Assembly: GCA_041618535.1 (NCBI GenBank)
Contig: JBFKFP010000011.1
Span: 1-31,101 of the forward strand
Reading direction: 5' to 3'
Source: SHLJ01 sp041618535
GTDB lineage: Bacteria; Bacteroidota; Bacteroidia; Flavobacteriales; Flavobacteriaceae
DNA length: 31,101 bases
Shown here: positions 8,640-17,817 of the stretch, piece after piece
Layout of the letters: each line of letters begins with the position of its first letter
Position numbering within the stretch: position 1 is the first letter of the stretch
Made by a program: the position numbers and the translations under genes
Notes under the pieces: generated by a model
What the model saw: the letters and a program-made list of their open reading frames with translations, nothing else
The model's database searches: none
Told to the model about the DNA's origin: nothing

Positions 8640-11600
8640 TTGGATAGATTCGGGCTCATATTCGTTCTTCTTTCCGTTCAACTTGTCTGCGGGCAAGTCA
8701 CATTTGTCATTGAAGAGTTACCAGAGGATCATGACTACGGGCAGTCTATCTTTATCTCCGGTGATTTCGAAAACTGGACGGGTGGCCAGGATGATTTCAA
8801 ATTATCTCAGAATGATGGAAAGTACAGCATTACCCTGCCACCTGAGTACTGTAAGTTACTTTTCAAATTTACCCTGGGTTCATGGTCCACGGTCGAAACC
8901 AATTCCGACGGCAGCGCAACAGACAACCGGTCATATAATTGCAGCAATGGCCAATCAATTGTAGATATTTCTATTAAAGGATGGACTGTTCCTGGAAATT
9001 CCGAAGTCATCAAATCAACTGCAGGGGAGAATGTGAGGATTCTTTCAGAAGAATTCGAAATACCACAACTCGATCGAAAAAGGAGAATCTGGATCTACCT
9101 GCCTAATGATTATAATCTTTCCGATTCGACCTATCCTGTTATTTATATGCACGACGGACAGAATCTTTTTGATGCTTCCACCGCTTTTGCTGGGGAGTGG
9201 AATGTTGATGAGATCATGGACCGCATTGCTGAAAATACAGGATTTAAGGCGATAGTGGTCGGGATTGATAATGGTGCTGAATTAAGGATTAATGAGTACG
9301 TGCCCTGGGCTCAGCCGCAAATACCTCAGGCGGAAGGCAAAGATTATGTAAAATTCCTGGCCGAGACCCTGAAGCCATACATAGATGAGAATTTCAGAAC
9401 CAAAAGAAACCCCCTTAATACAGCCTTGATGGGAAGTTCCCTGGGAGGATTAATAACGCATTATGCGGCTCTGAGATATCCTGATGTTTTTGGAAAAGCC
9501 GGGGTGTTTTCTCCTTCCTTTTGGATAGCTGATGAAGCTTTCGATCTGGCAAAGGCGAGGAGTAAGCTTATGCATACCCGTATGTATTTCTTGATGGGTG
9601 ATCGGGAAAGTGAAGAAGCCGTCCCGGGTATGGACAGAATGATAAGCCTGATGAAAACATCGGGTTTCCCCAAAGAAAATATACATCGTAAAGTAGTTGA
9701 AGGCGGGGAACACAATGAAAAGCTTTGGAGGGATGCTTTTGAGGATTCTGTTCTCTGGCTGTTCGAAATTGAAAAACCTGTTCTGGGTAATCCCGACAGG
9801 ATATTTGAAAGCATTAAGCAAACCGAATACGGCTTGGATATAAAGGTTAGTGATGGCCGATATGAAATACGTTTTTATTCACCTGAGATCGTAGAGACCA
9901 CCTTTGTTCCGGAAGGAGAGCAATTTATAGAAAAATCGCATGCCGTCGTCATGAAGCCGGGGTATCCTGTCCGGGATATCTCGGAGGACACCGGCAGCAT
10001 TACAATTCATTCGGGAGGTATTTCTCTTCTAATCACGAAGAAGCCGTTTCAGATTGCCTATTCCTATAAGAACAATATTATTCTTTCTGAAAAGAAGGGT
10101 TATCATAAAACCGGGTACGGTGAAGCCATACAGTTGAATGTTTCTCAAACCGAGGTGCTCTATGGCGGCGGTCAGCGTGCCCTTGGGATGAATAGAAGGG
10201 GAAATAAATTACAGCTCTACAACAAGGCCCACTACGGTTATGAATACAGGTCGCCATTGATGAATTTTACCATGCCCATCGTCATGTCATCCAAAGGGTA
10301 TATGTTACACTTTGATAATGCTCCAATAGGATACCTCGATCTTGACAGTAAAATGGACAATACCATAACCTATGAAACTATTTCCGGAAGAAAGACCTAT
10401 CAGGTTATTGTTGGTGACAACTGGTTCGACCTTCTCAATAATTATACCGATCTGACCGGGAAACAACCCATGCCTCCACGATGGGCCCTGGGTAATTTTT
10501 CCAGTCGGTTTGGGTATCACTCCGAAGAAGAAACCAGGAGGACCATTCAAAAATTTAAAGAAGAAGAAATTCCGGTTGATGCGGTTATTCTTGACATCTA
10601 CTGGTTTGGAAAAGATATTCAGGGGCATATGGGGAATATGGAATTTCTTAGAGATTCATTTCCCAACCCGAGAAAAATGATCAATGATTTTCAAGCTCAG
10701 AATATCAAGACCATACTCATTACTGAGCCCTTTGTTCTCACAAGCTCCAAACGATGGCAGGAGGCCGTAGACAATAAGGCACTTGCTTTAGATTCAACTG
10801 GCGGGCCGGGTGTTTTTGATTTTTACTTCGGGAATTCTGGTATAATCGACATTTACAGCGACTCAGGCAGGGAATGGTTCTGGAATATCTACAAGGAATT
10901 GGCAGAATTAGGGGTAGCCGGAGTTTGGGGTGACCTTGGAGAACCGGAGGCTCATCCTGAATTCCTGATCCATAGAACGGGGACAGCAAATGAGGTCCAT
11001 AACATCTATGGCCATGATTGGGCGGGTTTGGTCTTCGAGGGATACCGCAAAGATTTCCCCGATCAGCGGCCATTTATACTGATGCGTGCAGGATATTCAG
11101 GCTCACAGCGCTACGGGATGATTCCCTGGTCGGGCGATGTAAGCCGGTCATGGGGAGGATTCTTTCCGCAGAATGAGATGGCCCTTCAGATGGGTATGCA
11201 GGGAATGGGTTATTTCCATTCAGATCTTGGCGGTTTCGGGGGTGCAACTCTCGATGACGAGCTCTATGCCAGATGGCTGCAGTATGGCGTATTTCTGCCG
11301 GTTTTCAGGCCACATGCCCAGGAAGTGGTTCCCTCCGAACCGGTATACAGAAGTCCGAAAGCAAAAGCCCTGGCAAAAAAAGCCATTGAGCTCAGGTATA
11401 AAATGCTGCCCTATAATTACAGCCTTGCCTTTGAGAATAGTAGAACTGGTGCTCCATTGATGAGACCGTTGTTTTTCGAGGAAGAAGATAACCAGGCTCT
11501 GTTTACTGACTCAAGCGCTTATTTATGGGGCGAGGCCTTCCTGGTTGCACCGATTGTCAAACCCGGTGTTTCCGAGAAAGAAGTCTATCTTCCCGGAGGT

Positions 11601-12116
11601 TCTCAATGGATCGATTTTTATTCCGGAAAAGTGTATGGTGGTGGTCAATCTGTTACAGTTCAAACAGAAGAAGAGTATATACCTGCTTTTGTAAGGGGCG
11701 GATCATTTATTCCGTTGGCAGAATCTATGCAATCGACGGCAGAATACGATTTCTCTGAGATCGATTTTCATTATTTTTTTGATGAAACCGTGGAATATAG
11801 CGAAGCAATGATCTATGATGATGACGGTGTAACCTTTAATGCTTTCGAGTCGGGAAAATTTGAGATGCTGAACCTTAAGAGTAGTGTCCGAAATGGAAAG
11901 GTCAGACTCATTTTTGCAAATAATCCCGGAACCCTGTCTGAGGCCACTGTCTTCGAGACAGAATTACTGATCCACAATATTGACAGAGAACCAAAATCTG
12001 TTCGATCGGGATTAAAGCGACTTCGATTCATCTACGACGAAGCTGACAAAACTTTGAGAATACCATTAAATTGGAATTCAGAAAAGAATTATAGACTTAA
12101 AATTAAAACCTATTAA
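8640..12116 (+). CDS. Secreted fusion protein: starch-binding-like domain, CE1-like esterase, GH31 alpha-glucosidase
   Basis: A 1158-residue protein with three parts. The only usable start is a TTG at 8640 (a stop codon in this frame at 8631-8633 rules out anything further upstream), and it gives a good signal peptide ending LVCGQ at residue 19. Residues 20-125 resemble a CBM20/CBM48-type beta-sandwich (FISGDFENW). Residues about 135-380 form an alpha/beta-hydrolase of the enterochelin-esterase/CE1 type with GSSLGG (Ser267) and GGEHNE (His358). Residues about 400-1158 are GH31 with an N-terminal mutarotase-like domain, nucleophile D765 in GVWGDLGEPE, acid/base D833 in WSGDVSRSWGG, and C-terminal beta domains. 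It is predicted to release glucose from non-reducing ends and perhaps remove an ester group. The esterase substrate is unknown. It follows susA by two bases. Confidence 0.88.
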   Translation: MDRFGLIFVLLSVQLVCGQVTFVIEELPEDHDYGQSIFISGDFENWTGGQDDFKLSQNDGKYSITLPPEYCKLLFKFTLGSWSTVETNSDGSATDNRSYNCSNGQSIVDISIKGWTVPGNSEVIKSTAGENVRILSEEFEIPQLDRKRRIWIYLPNDYNLSDSTYPVIYMHDGQNLFDASTAFAGEWNVDEIMDRIAENTGFKAIVVGIDNGAELRINEYVPWAQPQIPQAEGKDYVKFLAETLKPYIDENFRTKRNPLNTALMGSSLGGLITHYAALRYPDVFGKAGVFSPSFWIADEAFDLAKARSKLMHTRMYFLMGDRESEEAVPGMDRMISLMKTSGFPKENIHRKVVEGGEHNEKLWRDAFEDSVLWLFEIEKPVLGNPDRIFESIKQTEYGLDIKVSDGRYEIRFYSPEIVETTFVPEGEQFIEKSHAVVMKPGYPVRDISEDTGSITIHSGGISLLITKKPFQIAYSYKNNIILSEKKGYHKTGYGEAIQLNVSQTEVLYGGGQRALGMNRRGNKLQLYNKAHYGYEYRSPLMNFTMPIVMSSKGYMLHFDNAPIGYLDLDSKMDNTITYETISGRKTYQVIVGDNWFDLLNNYTDLTGKQPMPPRWALGNFSSRFGYHSEEETRRTIQKFKEEEIPVDAVILDIYWFGKDIQGHMGNMEFLRDSFPNPRKMINDFQAQNIKTILITEPFVLTSSKRWQEAVDNKALALDSTGGPGVFDFYFGNSGIIDIYSDSGREWFWNIYKELAELGVAGVWGDLGEPEAHPEFLIHRTGTANEVHNIYGHDWAGLVFEGYRKDFPDQRPFILMRAGYSGSQRYGMIPWSGDVSRSWGGFFPQNEMALQMGMQGMGYFHSDLGGFGGATLDDELYARWLQYGVFLPVFRPHAQEVVPSEPVYRSPKAKALAKKAIELRYKMLPYNYSLAFENSRTGAPLMRPLFFEEEDNQALFTDSSAYLWGEAFLVAPIVKPGVSEKEVYLPGGSQWIDFYSGKVYGGGQSVTVQTEEEYIPAFVRGGSFIPLAESMQSTAEYDFSEIDFHYFFDETVEYSEAMIYDDDGVTFNAFESGKFEMLNLKSSVRNGKVRLIFANNPGTLSEATVFETELLIHNIDREPKSVRSGLKRLRFIYDEADKTLRIPLNWNSEKNYRLKIKTY

Positions 12117-12121
12117 CAAGC

Positions 12122-13993
12122 ATGCGGAAGATTACAGTTTTTATGTTATCCGGCCTTTTGGCATTCTTTGCTTGTGAGACCGAAACCGAAAACAGACCGG
12201 AATCCATGATTCAAAAGGAAAGAAAAAAAGAAGTTATTTACCAGGTGTTCACCCGATTGTTCGGAAACACCAATACCACCAATAAACCATGGGGGACCAT
12301 TGAGGAAAATGGTGTAGGGAAATTTGTTGATTTTTCGGAAAGGGCCCTCTCGGAGATCAAGGATCTGGGAGTTACCTATATCTGGTACACCGGTGTTCCG
12401 CATCATAATGTTATCACTGATTATACCGAATACGGGATTTCCAATGACGACCCCGACGTGGTAAAGGGAAGAGCAGGCTCGCCTTATGCAGTGAAGGATT
12501 ATTACAACGTGAACCCCGACCTTGCTGTGGATCCTGCCAACCGTTTGCAGGAATTTGAGGCCCTTATCAAAAGAACACATGATGCCGGATTAAAACTGCT
12601 TATCGATATAGTGCCTAATCACGTAGCAAGAAATTACAAGAGCCTTTCCAGGCCGGCAGGAGTCAGCGACTTTGGAGAAGATGATGACAAAAGCGTTGAG
12701 TACAACCGGGACAATAATTTCTATTATATTCCCGGCGAGTCGTTTCGGGTTCCAGATTGGGAGAATGGCTATCTGCCTTTAGGTGGAGATCCTCACCCCA
12801 TGGTGGATGGAAAGTTTGATGAAAATCCTGCCAAATGGACCGGCAATGGTTCACGGGACGCGCAACCCAGTATGCACGACTGGTATGAAACCGTGAAGAT
12901 CAATTATGGTGTGCGGCCGGACGGAAGCTATGATTTTGACAGGCTGCCTGATGGATATGCAACCCTCGATTATAGGGCTCATTTCAAATTCTGGGAAGAC
13001 AAGAATGTGCCCGATTCATGGAAAAAATTCAGGGATATCGCGCTTTATTGGATTGAGAAAGGGGTTGACGGCTTCCGTTATGATATGTCTGAAATGGTGC
13101 CTGTTGAATTCTGGAGCTATATGAATTCGGCAATAAAGATGAAGAAGGAAGACGCCTTCCTCCTGGCTGAGATCTATAATCCATCGGTCTATCGTGATTA
13201 TATTCATAAGGGTAAAATGGATTACCTCTACGACAAGGTTCAGCTCTATGATACCATCAAGCATGTGATGCAGGGCCATGGAAGCACCGACAATATTCCG
13301 CCCATTCAGAATGAGTTGATGGATATCGAACATCACATGCTGCATTTCCTGGAGAATCACGACGAACAGCGAATAGCGAGCCCCGATTTTGCCGGCAATG
13401 CGAATAAGGGTAGACCGGCCATGGTCGTTTCCTCTACCATCAGCACCTCACCAACTCTGGTTTATTTTGCCCAGGAATTGGGGGAGGCCGGAGTGGAGGA
13501 TGCAGGCTTTGGCAAGCCAACCCGGACATCCATCTTTGATTATATAGGGGTTCCATCCTTTCAACGATGGGTTAATGACAAACGGTTTGACGGTGGTAAG
13601 TCGACATCCGATGAATTGGACTTACGCGATTTCTATAAACGTTTATTGAATTTTACCATCAACAGTCCTGCTCTGGCAGCTGAATATTATTCGGTGCATG
13701 AATTCAATCGGAATTCAACTGGGAATTATAATGACAAACTGCTATCCTATGCCAGGTGGAGTGATGATGAACACCTTATTGTTATCGTCAACTTCAATGC
13801 TGAACATGGCGTTGAATTCGACCTGAAATTGCCTCAGGAATTAGTTGAGAAGTGGAAGCTGAAGGCTGGTCGTTATAAGATGACGGACCAGCTTTACGGA
13901 CAGTTCAAAACGGATTTAATAGTTGATGAAGGGGCTGTGACCAGGATTGGACTTCAGCCTCTCCAGTCATTCATTTTAAAACTTGAAGAATAA
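12122..13993 (+). CDS. GH13 alpha-amylase-family lipoprotein
   Basis: A 623-residue lipoprotein with a signal peptide ending LLAFFAC (C18). Its GH13 motifs are complete: LLIDIVPNHV (region I), GVDGFRYDMSE with nucleophile D321, FLLAEIYNP with acid/base E350, and FLENHDEQR with D414. It lacks the cyclomaltodextrinase N-terminal domain; the barrel starts almost directly after the lipoprotein linker at IYQVFTRLFG. A large insertion between regions I and II (about residues 175-300, rich in W, D, P and G) is probably domain B with substrate and calcium contacts. The C-terminal beta domain is short. Specificity (endo-amylase or maltogenic) cannot be read from the sequence. It is 5 bases downstream of the GH31 fusion gene, and its stop codon overlaps the next start by one base (TAATG). 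Confidence 0.9.
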   Translation: MRKITVFMLSGLLAFFACETETENRPESMIQKERKKEVIYQVFTRLFGNTNTTNKPWGTIEENGVGKFVDFSERALSEIKDLGVTYIWYTGVPHHNVITDYTEYGISNDDPDVVKGRAGSPYAVKDYYNVNPDLAVDPANRLQEFEALIKRTHDAGLKLLIDIVPNHVARNYKSLSRPAGVSDFGEDDDKSVEYNRDNNFYYIPGESFRVPDWENGYLPLGGDPHPMVDGKFDENPAKWTGNGSRDAQPSMHDWYETVKINYGVRPDGSYDFDRLPDGYATLDYRAHFKFWEDKNVPDSWKKFRDIALYWIEKGVDGFRYDMSEMVPVEFWSYMNSAIKMKKEDAFLLAEIYNPSVYRDYIHKGKMDYLYDKVQLYDTIKHVMQGHGSTDNIPPIQNELMDIEHHMLHFLENHDEQRIASPDFAGNANKGRPAMVVSSTISTSPTLVYFAQELGEAGVEDAGFGKPTRTSIFDYIGVPSFQRWVNDKRFDGGKSTSDELDLRDFYKRLLNFTINSPALAAEYYSVHEFNRNSTGNYNDKLLSYARWSDDEHLIVIVNFNAEHGVEFDLKLPQELVEKWKLKAGRYKMTDQLYGQFKTDLIVDEGAVTRIGLQPLQSFILKLEE

Positions 13994-15678
13994 TGAAGAA
14001 TATTTTGTTTTCCATAGTATGCTCGATTTGTACACTCCTTATGAGCTGTGACGATCGGGAGAAAAAATCATCAACGGGCAATACCGCTGAACAGAATGAG
14101 GAAGTCACTGGTGATTATTTTAACTGGGAAGCCGCTAATGTGTATTTCCTGTTAACCGACAGATTCAACAATGGTGATCCTTCCAATGACGTGAATTTCG
14201 ATAGGACGAGGGAGGCTGGAAAACTCAGGGGCTTTGAAGGAGGAGATCTGAAGGGGGTTACCAATAAGATCAGGGAAGGCTATTTTAATGAGCTGGGCAT
14301 AAATGCAATCTGGATGACACCTGTAGTTGAACAGATCCATGGCGGAACAGACGAAGGGACCGGTTTTACCTATGCCTATCATGGATACTGGGCAAAGGAC
14401 TGGACCGCTATCGACCCGAATTTCGGGACTGCAGACGATCTCAGAGAACTGGTTGAAGTTGCTCATGAGAATGGTATACGGATCCTCCTGGATGCAGTAA
14501 TAAATCATACCGGCCCGGCAACTGAGAAGGACCCTGTTTGGCCTGACAGCTGGGTGCGTACTGGCCCCCAATGCCAATACAACTCCTATGAATCTACCAT
14601 TAGCTGTACACTGGTAAAAAACCTGCCAGATATCCTAACAGACAGCAATGATGAGGTAGATCTTCCACCTCAGCTTGTTGAGAAATGGCAGGCTGAGGGA
14701 CGATATGATCAAGAACTGAAAGAGTTGGATGCTTTCTTTGAATCTACGTCTTATCCGAGGGCGCCACGTTTCTATATTATGAAATGGCTGGCCGATTATA
14801 TCCTTGAATTTGGCATTGACGGTTACAGGGTAGATACAGTTAAACATACCGAGGAGTTCGTATGGCAAGAGTTTAAGGATGTCTGTGACAATGCTTTTCA
14901 GACCTTTAAAGCTGAAAATCCCGGGAAAAGTCTGGATGATACCCCATTCTTCCTCGTTGGGGAGGTATATGGCTATGGAATCTCCGGGGGACAATACTAT
15001 AATTTCGGGGATAAACAAGTCAATTATTTTGACGATGCCTTTAACAGTTTGATCAATTTCGATTTTAAATGGAATGCGAAGGAGAATTCCTATGAGGAGG
15101 TTTTCAGTTCGTATAGTGACAAACTTGAAAGTGAACTTCAGGGTTTTGGCGTTTTAAATTACCTGAGTTCTCATGACGATGGCCAACCATATGATCCGGA
15201 GCGTACACAGTCGGAAAAAGCTGCAAATTATCTGCTGCTTGCTCCCGGCGCAGCACAAGTTTATTACGGCGACGAATCGTCAAGGCTCCTCGTGGTCGAG
15301 GATGCAGTAGGAGATGCCAATTTGCGGTCAAATATGAATTGGGAGGAACCAGGCGTAAAGACCACCCATTTAACACATTGGAAGAAACTCGGAAAGTTTC
15401 GGAACGACCATCCGGCCATTGGGGCTGGTCTTCACCAGATGATCACTTCCGAGCCTTATGTGTTTTACAGGTCAATCGCACATTCCGGTTTGAACGACCA
15501 GGTGGTCATTGGGCTTGATCTTTCTGCAGGAGAAAAAACTGTGGACGTGCGTACCATCTTCCAGGATGGAACCACGGTTCGCGATGCCTATTCAGGAAAA
15601 ACAGCCACCGTGACGAGCGGAAAGGCTTCGTTTGATACTGAATACAGTGTTTTGCTTATTGAAAGGCAAGAACTATGA
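13993..15678 (+). CDS. GH13 alpha-amylase lipoprotein, MalS-like
   Basis: A 561-residue lipoprotein (signal peptide ending LLMSC, C19, then DDREKK, an acidic stretch fitting export to the surface). The start VYFLLTDRFNNGDPSND and the segment AYHGYWAKDWTAIDPNFG are characteristic of periplasmic alpha-amylases of the MalS type (GH13 subfamily 19). Catalytic residues are D281 in GIDGYRVDTVKH, E324 in LVGEVYGYG and D395 in LSSHDDGQ, where the usual N of NHD is replaced by S. Domain B contains cysteines (CQYNSYESTISC at about 194-205) that could form a disulfide, as expected outside the cytoplasm. The C-terminal beta domain carries a short DVRTIFQDGTTVRDAYSG stretch. The neighbouring GH13 genes suggest complementary endo-acting enzymes. 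Its end overlaps the GH97 gene by 4 bases. Confidence 0.9.
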   Translation: MKNILFSIVCSICTLLMSCDDREKKSSTGNTAEQNEEVTGDYFNWEAANVYFLLTDRFNNGDPSNDVNFDRTREAGKLRGFEGGDLKGVTNKIREGYFNELGINAIWMTPVVEQIHGGTDEGTGFTYAYHGYWAKDWTAIDPNFGTADDLRELVEVAHENGIRILLDAVINHTGPATEKDPVWPDSWVRTGPQCQYNSYESTISCTLVKNLPDILTDSNDEVDLPPQLVEKWQAEGRYDQELKELDAFFESTSYPRAPRFYIMKWLADYILEFGIDGYRVDTVKHTEEFVWQEFKDVCDNAFQTFKAENPGKSLDDTPFFLVGEVYGYGISGGQYYNFGDKQVNYFDDAFNSLINFDFKWNAKENSYEEVFSSYSDKLESELQGFGVLNYLSSHDDGQPYDPERTQSEKAANYLLLAPGAAQVYYGDESSRLLVVEDAVGDANLRSNMNWEEPGVKTTHLTHWKKLGKFRNDHPAIGAGLHQMITSEPYVFYRSIAHSGLNDQVVIGLDLSAGEKTVDVRTIFQDGTTVRDAYSGKTATVTSGKASFDTEYSVLLIERQEL

Positions 15679-17786
15679 AGAGAATAATCGGACTATTAAT
15701 ATTTACCTTCCTTTTGTCTTGCTCCGAAAAGAATGGAATGGAAAATCTGAGTTCCCCTTCAGGTTCAATAGACATTGAATTTGCTCTAGATTCGGAGGGA
15801 AAAGCCTACTACAAGGTCAGGTACAAGGAGGCTGTAATTCTGGATAACTCTTATCTCGGGTTTGATTTCACCAATGGCGCTCCGATAGGACCTGGATTAA
15901 AACTGATTCGTGCCACTACATCTTCATTTGATGAAACCTGGCAAATGCCGTGGGGTGAGCAGATCGATGTTGTGAATCGTTATGAAGAATTGAAAGTTGA
16001 GCTGGAGGAACAGCAAGCACCTAATCGTCGGATGAATGTAGTATTCCGGCTATATGATGATGGTTTCGGTTTCCGCTATGAGTTCCCGGAGCAGCAGGGG
16101 TGGTCTGAGGCCCTTATCGCGGAGGAACATACAGAGTTCAATCTTACCGAAGATTACAAGACCTTCTGGATCCCGGGCGACTGGGATATTTACGAGCATC
16201 TATATAATACCACCAAACTTTCCGAGATCGATGCATTGAGTAAGCGAGATCATCCAAACCTGGCTCAAACCTATATACCTAATAATGCGGTTAATACACC
16301 CGTAACCATGGTTGGAAGGGATGGACTTCACCTGAGCTTTCACGAGGCCGCCCTGGTAGACTATTCCGATATGACCCTTGGTATAGATGCTGAAAGTCTC
16401 AAGATGAACAGTATACTTGTAGGTAGCGATAATACTGAGTACAAGGTAAAACGGCAGCTGCCTTTTAATACACCGTGGAGGACGGTTCAGATTTCTGATG
16501 ACGCCCCTGGCCTAATAGAGTCCAATTTAATAGTAAACCTCAATGAACCGAATAAGATCGGTGATATATCCTGGTTCAAGCCTATGAAATATACCGGTGT
16601 ATGGTGGGAAATGCACTTGAATAAATCATCCTGGGACTATGGAATGGAGCAGGTTGAAGGAGAATGGGTTGATACAGGCAAGGCTCATGGACGCCATGGT
16701 GCAACGACAGAAAATGTAAAACGATTTATAGACTTCTCGGCGGCTAACAACATAGGAGGTGTTCTGGTCGAGGGTTGGAATAGGGGTTGGGAGCGATGGA
16801 TCGGGTTTCCCGACCGGGAAGGAGTTTTTGATTTCGTTACACCATACCCCGACTATGATCTCGATGAGGTTACACGTTATGCAAAAGAAAAAGGAGTAGA
16901 GATCATCATGCATCACGAGACCTCCGCAGCAACCGAGACCTATACAAAGCAGATGGATACCGCCTATGCACTAATGCAGAGATATGGAATGCATTCGGTA
17001 AAATCAGGTTATGTTGGGAAAATTCTTCCAGATGGGGAGTATCATCATGGTCAATATATGGTAAATCATTACAATCTGGCAGTGACGAAAGCCGCTAAAT
17101 ACCAGGTGGCGGTTAACGCCCATGAGCCCATTAAGGCAACCGGGTTGCGGAGAACTTATCCCAACGCTATATCCAGGGAAGGATTAAGAGGGCAGGAATT
17201 CAATGCATGGTCTATCGAGAAAGGCAATCCTCCGGAGCATTTACCTATTGTCGCGTTTACCAGGATGCTGGCGGGACCTGTTGATTTCACCCCCGGGATC
17301 TTTGATATTAAATTCGTAAAATATAAAGATAAGAATCAGGTAAATACGACAATTGCCCAGCAGTTGGCCCTTTATGTGGTGATCTACAGCCCGATTCAAA
17401 TGGCGGCCGACCTGGTGGAACACTATGAGGCCAGGCCAGATGCCCTTCAATTCATAAGAGACGTTGGTGTTGACTGGGAAAGAAGTCTGGTGCTCAACGG
17501 GGAGGTTGGTGATTATGTCACTATCGTTCGTCAGGAGAAAGGAACCAGCAACTGGTTCCTTGGCTCGATCACGGATGAGAATTCAAGGGAATTGAGTGTT
17601 AAATTAGATTTCCTTGAAGAAGGAGCGTCATACGAGGCAACCCTTTACAGGGACGGCGATCAAGCCCATTGGGATCATCTGCCTACAGATCTGACAATCG
17701 AGAAGTTAACAGTTGATTCAACCTCTGAAATAGACCTCATACTGGCAGCGGGTGGCGGTGCGGCCATAAGCTTTATAAAACAATAA
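15675..17786 (+). CDS. susB: GH97 alpha-glucosidase lipoprotein, SusB-like
   Basis: A 703-residue lipoprotein (LLSC, C16) expected to hydrolyse alpha-1,4 and possibly alpha-1,6 glucosidic bonds with inversion. An N-terminal super-sandwich domain covers about residues 25-285, the catalytic barrel about 290-590, and a C-terminal beta domain the rest. Candidate catalytic and calcium-binding glutamates are E415 (MHHETSA), E484 (NAHEPIK), E502 and E508 (REGLRGQEFNAW). At the position where retaining GH97 alpha-galactosidases have a nucleophilic aspartate, this protein reads SVKSGYVG (K443-S444-G445) with no acid, which places it with the inverting SusB type. Family assignment is strong; residue equivalences are from memory of the family and not from an alignment. 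It is the last gene of the operon and is followed by a terminator. Confidence 0.92.
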   Translation: MKRIIGLLIFTFLLSCSEKNGMENLSSPSGSIDIEFALDSEGKAYYKVRYKEAVILDNSYLGFDFTNGAPIGPGLKLIRATTSSFDETWQMPWGEQIDVVNRYEELKVELEEQQAPNRRMNVVFRLYDDGFGFRYEFPEQQGWSEALIAEEHTEFNLTEDYKTFWIPGDWDIYEHLYNTTKLSEIDALSKRDHPNLAQTYIPNNAVNTPVTMVGRDGLHLSFHEAALVDYSDMTLGIDAESLKMNSILVGSDNTEYKVKRQLPFNTPWRTVQISDDAPGLIESNLIVNLNEPNKIGDISWFKPMKYTGVWWEMHLNKSSWDYGMEQVEGEWVDTGKAHGRHGATTENVKRFIDFSAANNIGGVLVEGWNRGWERWIGFPDREGVFDFVTPYPDYDLDEVTRYAKEKGVEIIMHHETSAATETYTKQMDTAYALMQRYGMHSVKSGYVGKILPDGEYHHGQYMVNHYNLAVTKAAKYQVAVNAHEPIKATGLRRTYPNAISREGLRGQEFNAWSIEKGNPPEHLPIVAFTRMLAGPVDFTPGIFDIKFVKYKDKNQVNTTIAQQLALYVVIYSPIQMAADLVEHYEARPDALQFIRDVGVDWERSLVLNGEVGDYVTIVRQEKGTSNWFLGSITDENSRELSVKLDFLEEGASYEATLYRDGDQAHWDHLPTDLTIEKLTVDSTSEIDLILAAGGGAAISFIKQ

Positions 17787-17790
17787 ATTT

Positions 17791-17817
17791 AAGCTCCTCG
17801 AAAGAGGAGCTTTTTTT
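17791..17817 (+). terminator. Intrinsic terminator of the maltodextrin operon
   Basis: A perfect 9-bp stem (AAGCTCCTC at 17791-17799 with GAGGAGCTT at 17804-17812) closes on a GAAA tetraloop and runs into seven T residues (17811-17817). It starts four bases after the GH97 stop codon. In the other direction the stem is followed only by a weak AAATTT run, so it serves mainly the plus strand, although the convergent minus-strand gene also ends here. Confidence 0.92.

Noticed and set aside
10305..11073. Antisense reading frames inside the GH31 fusion gene
   Set aside because: They overlap a gene with intact catalytic motifs, lack recognisable domains and are explained as shadows of the coding strand.
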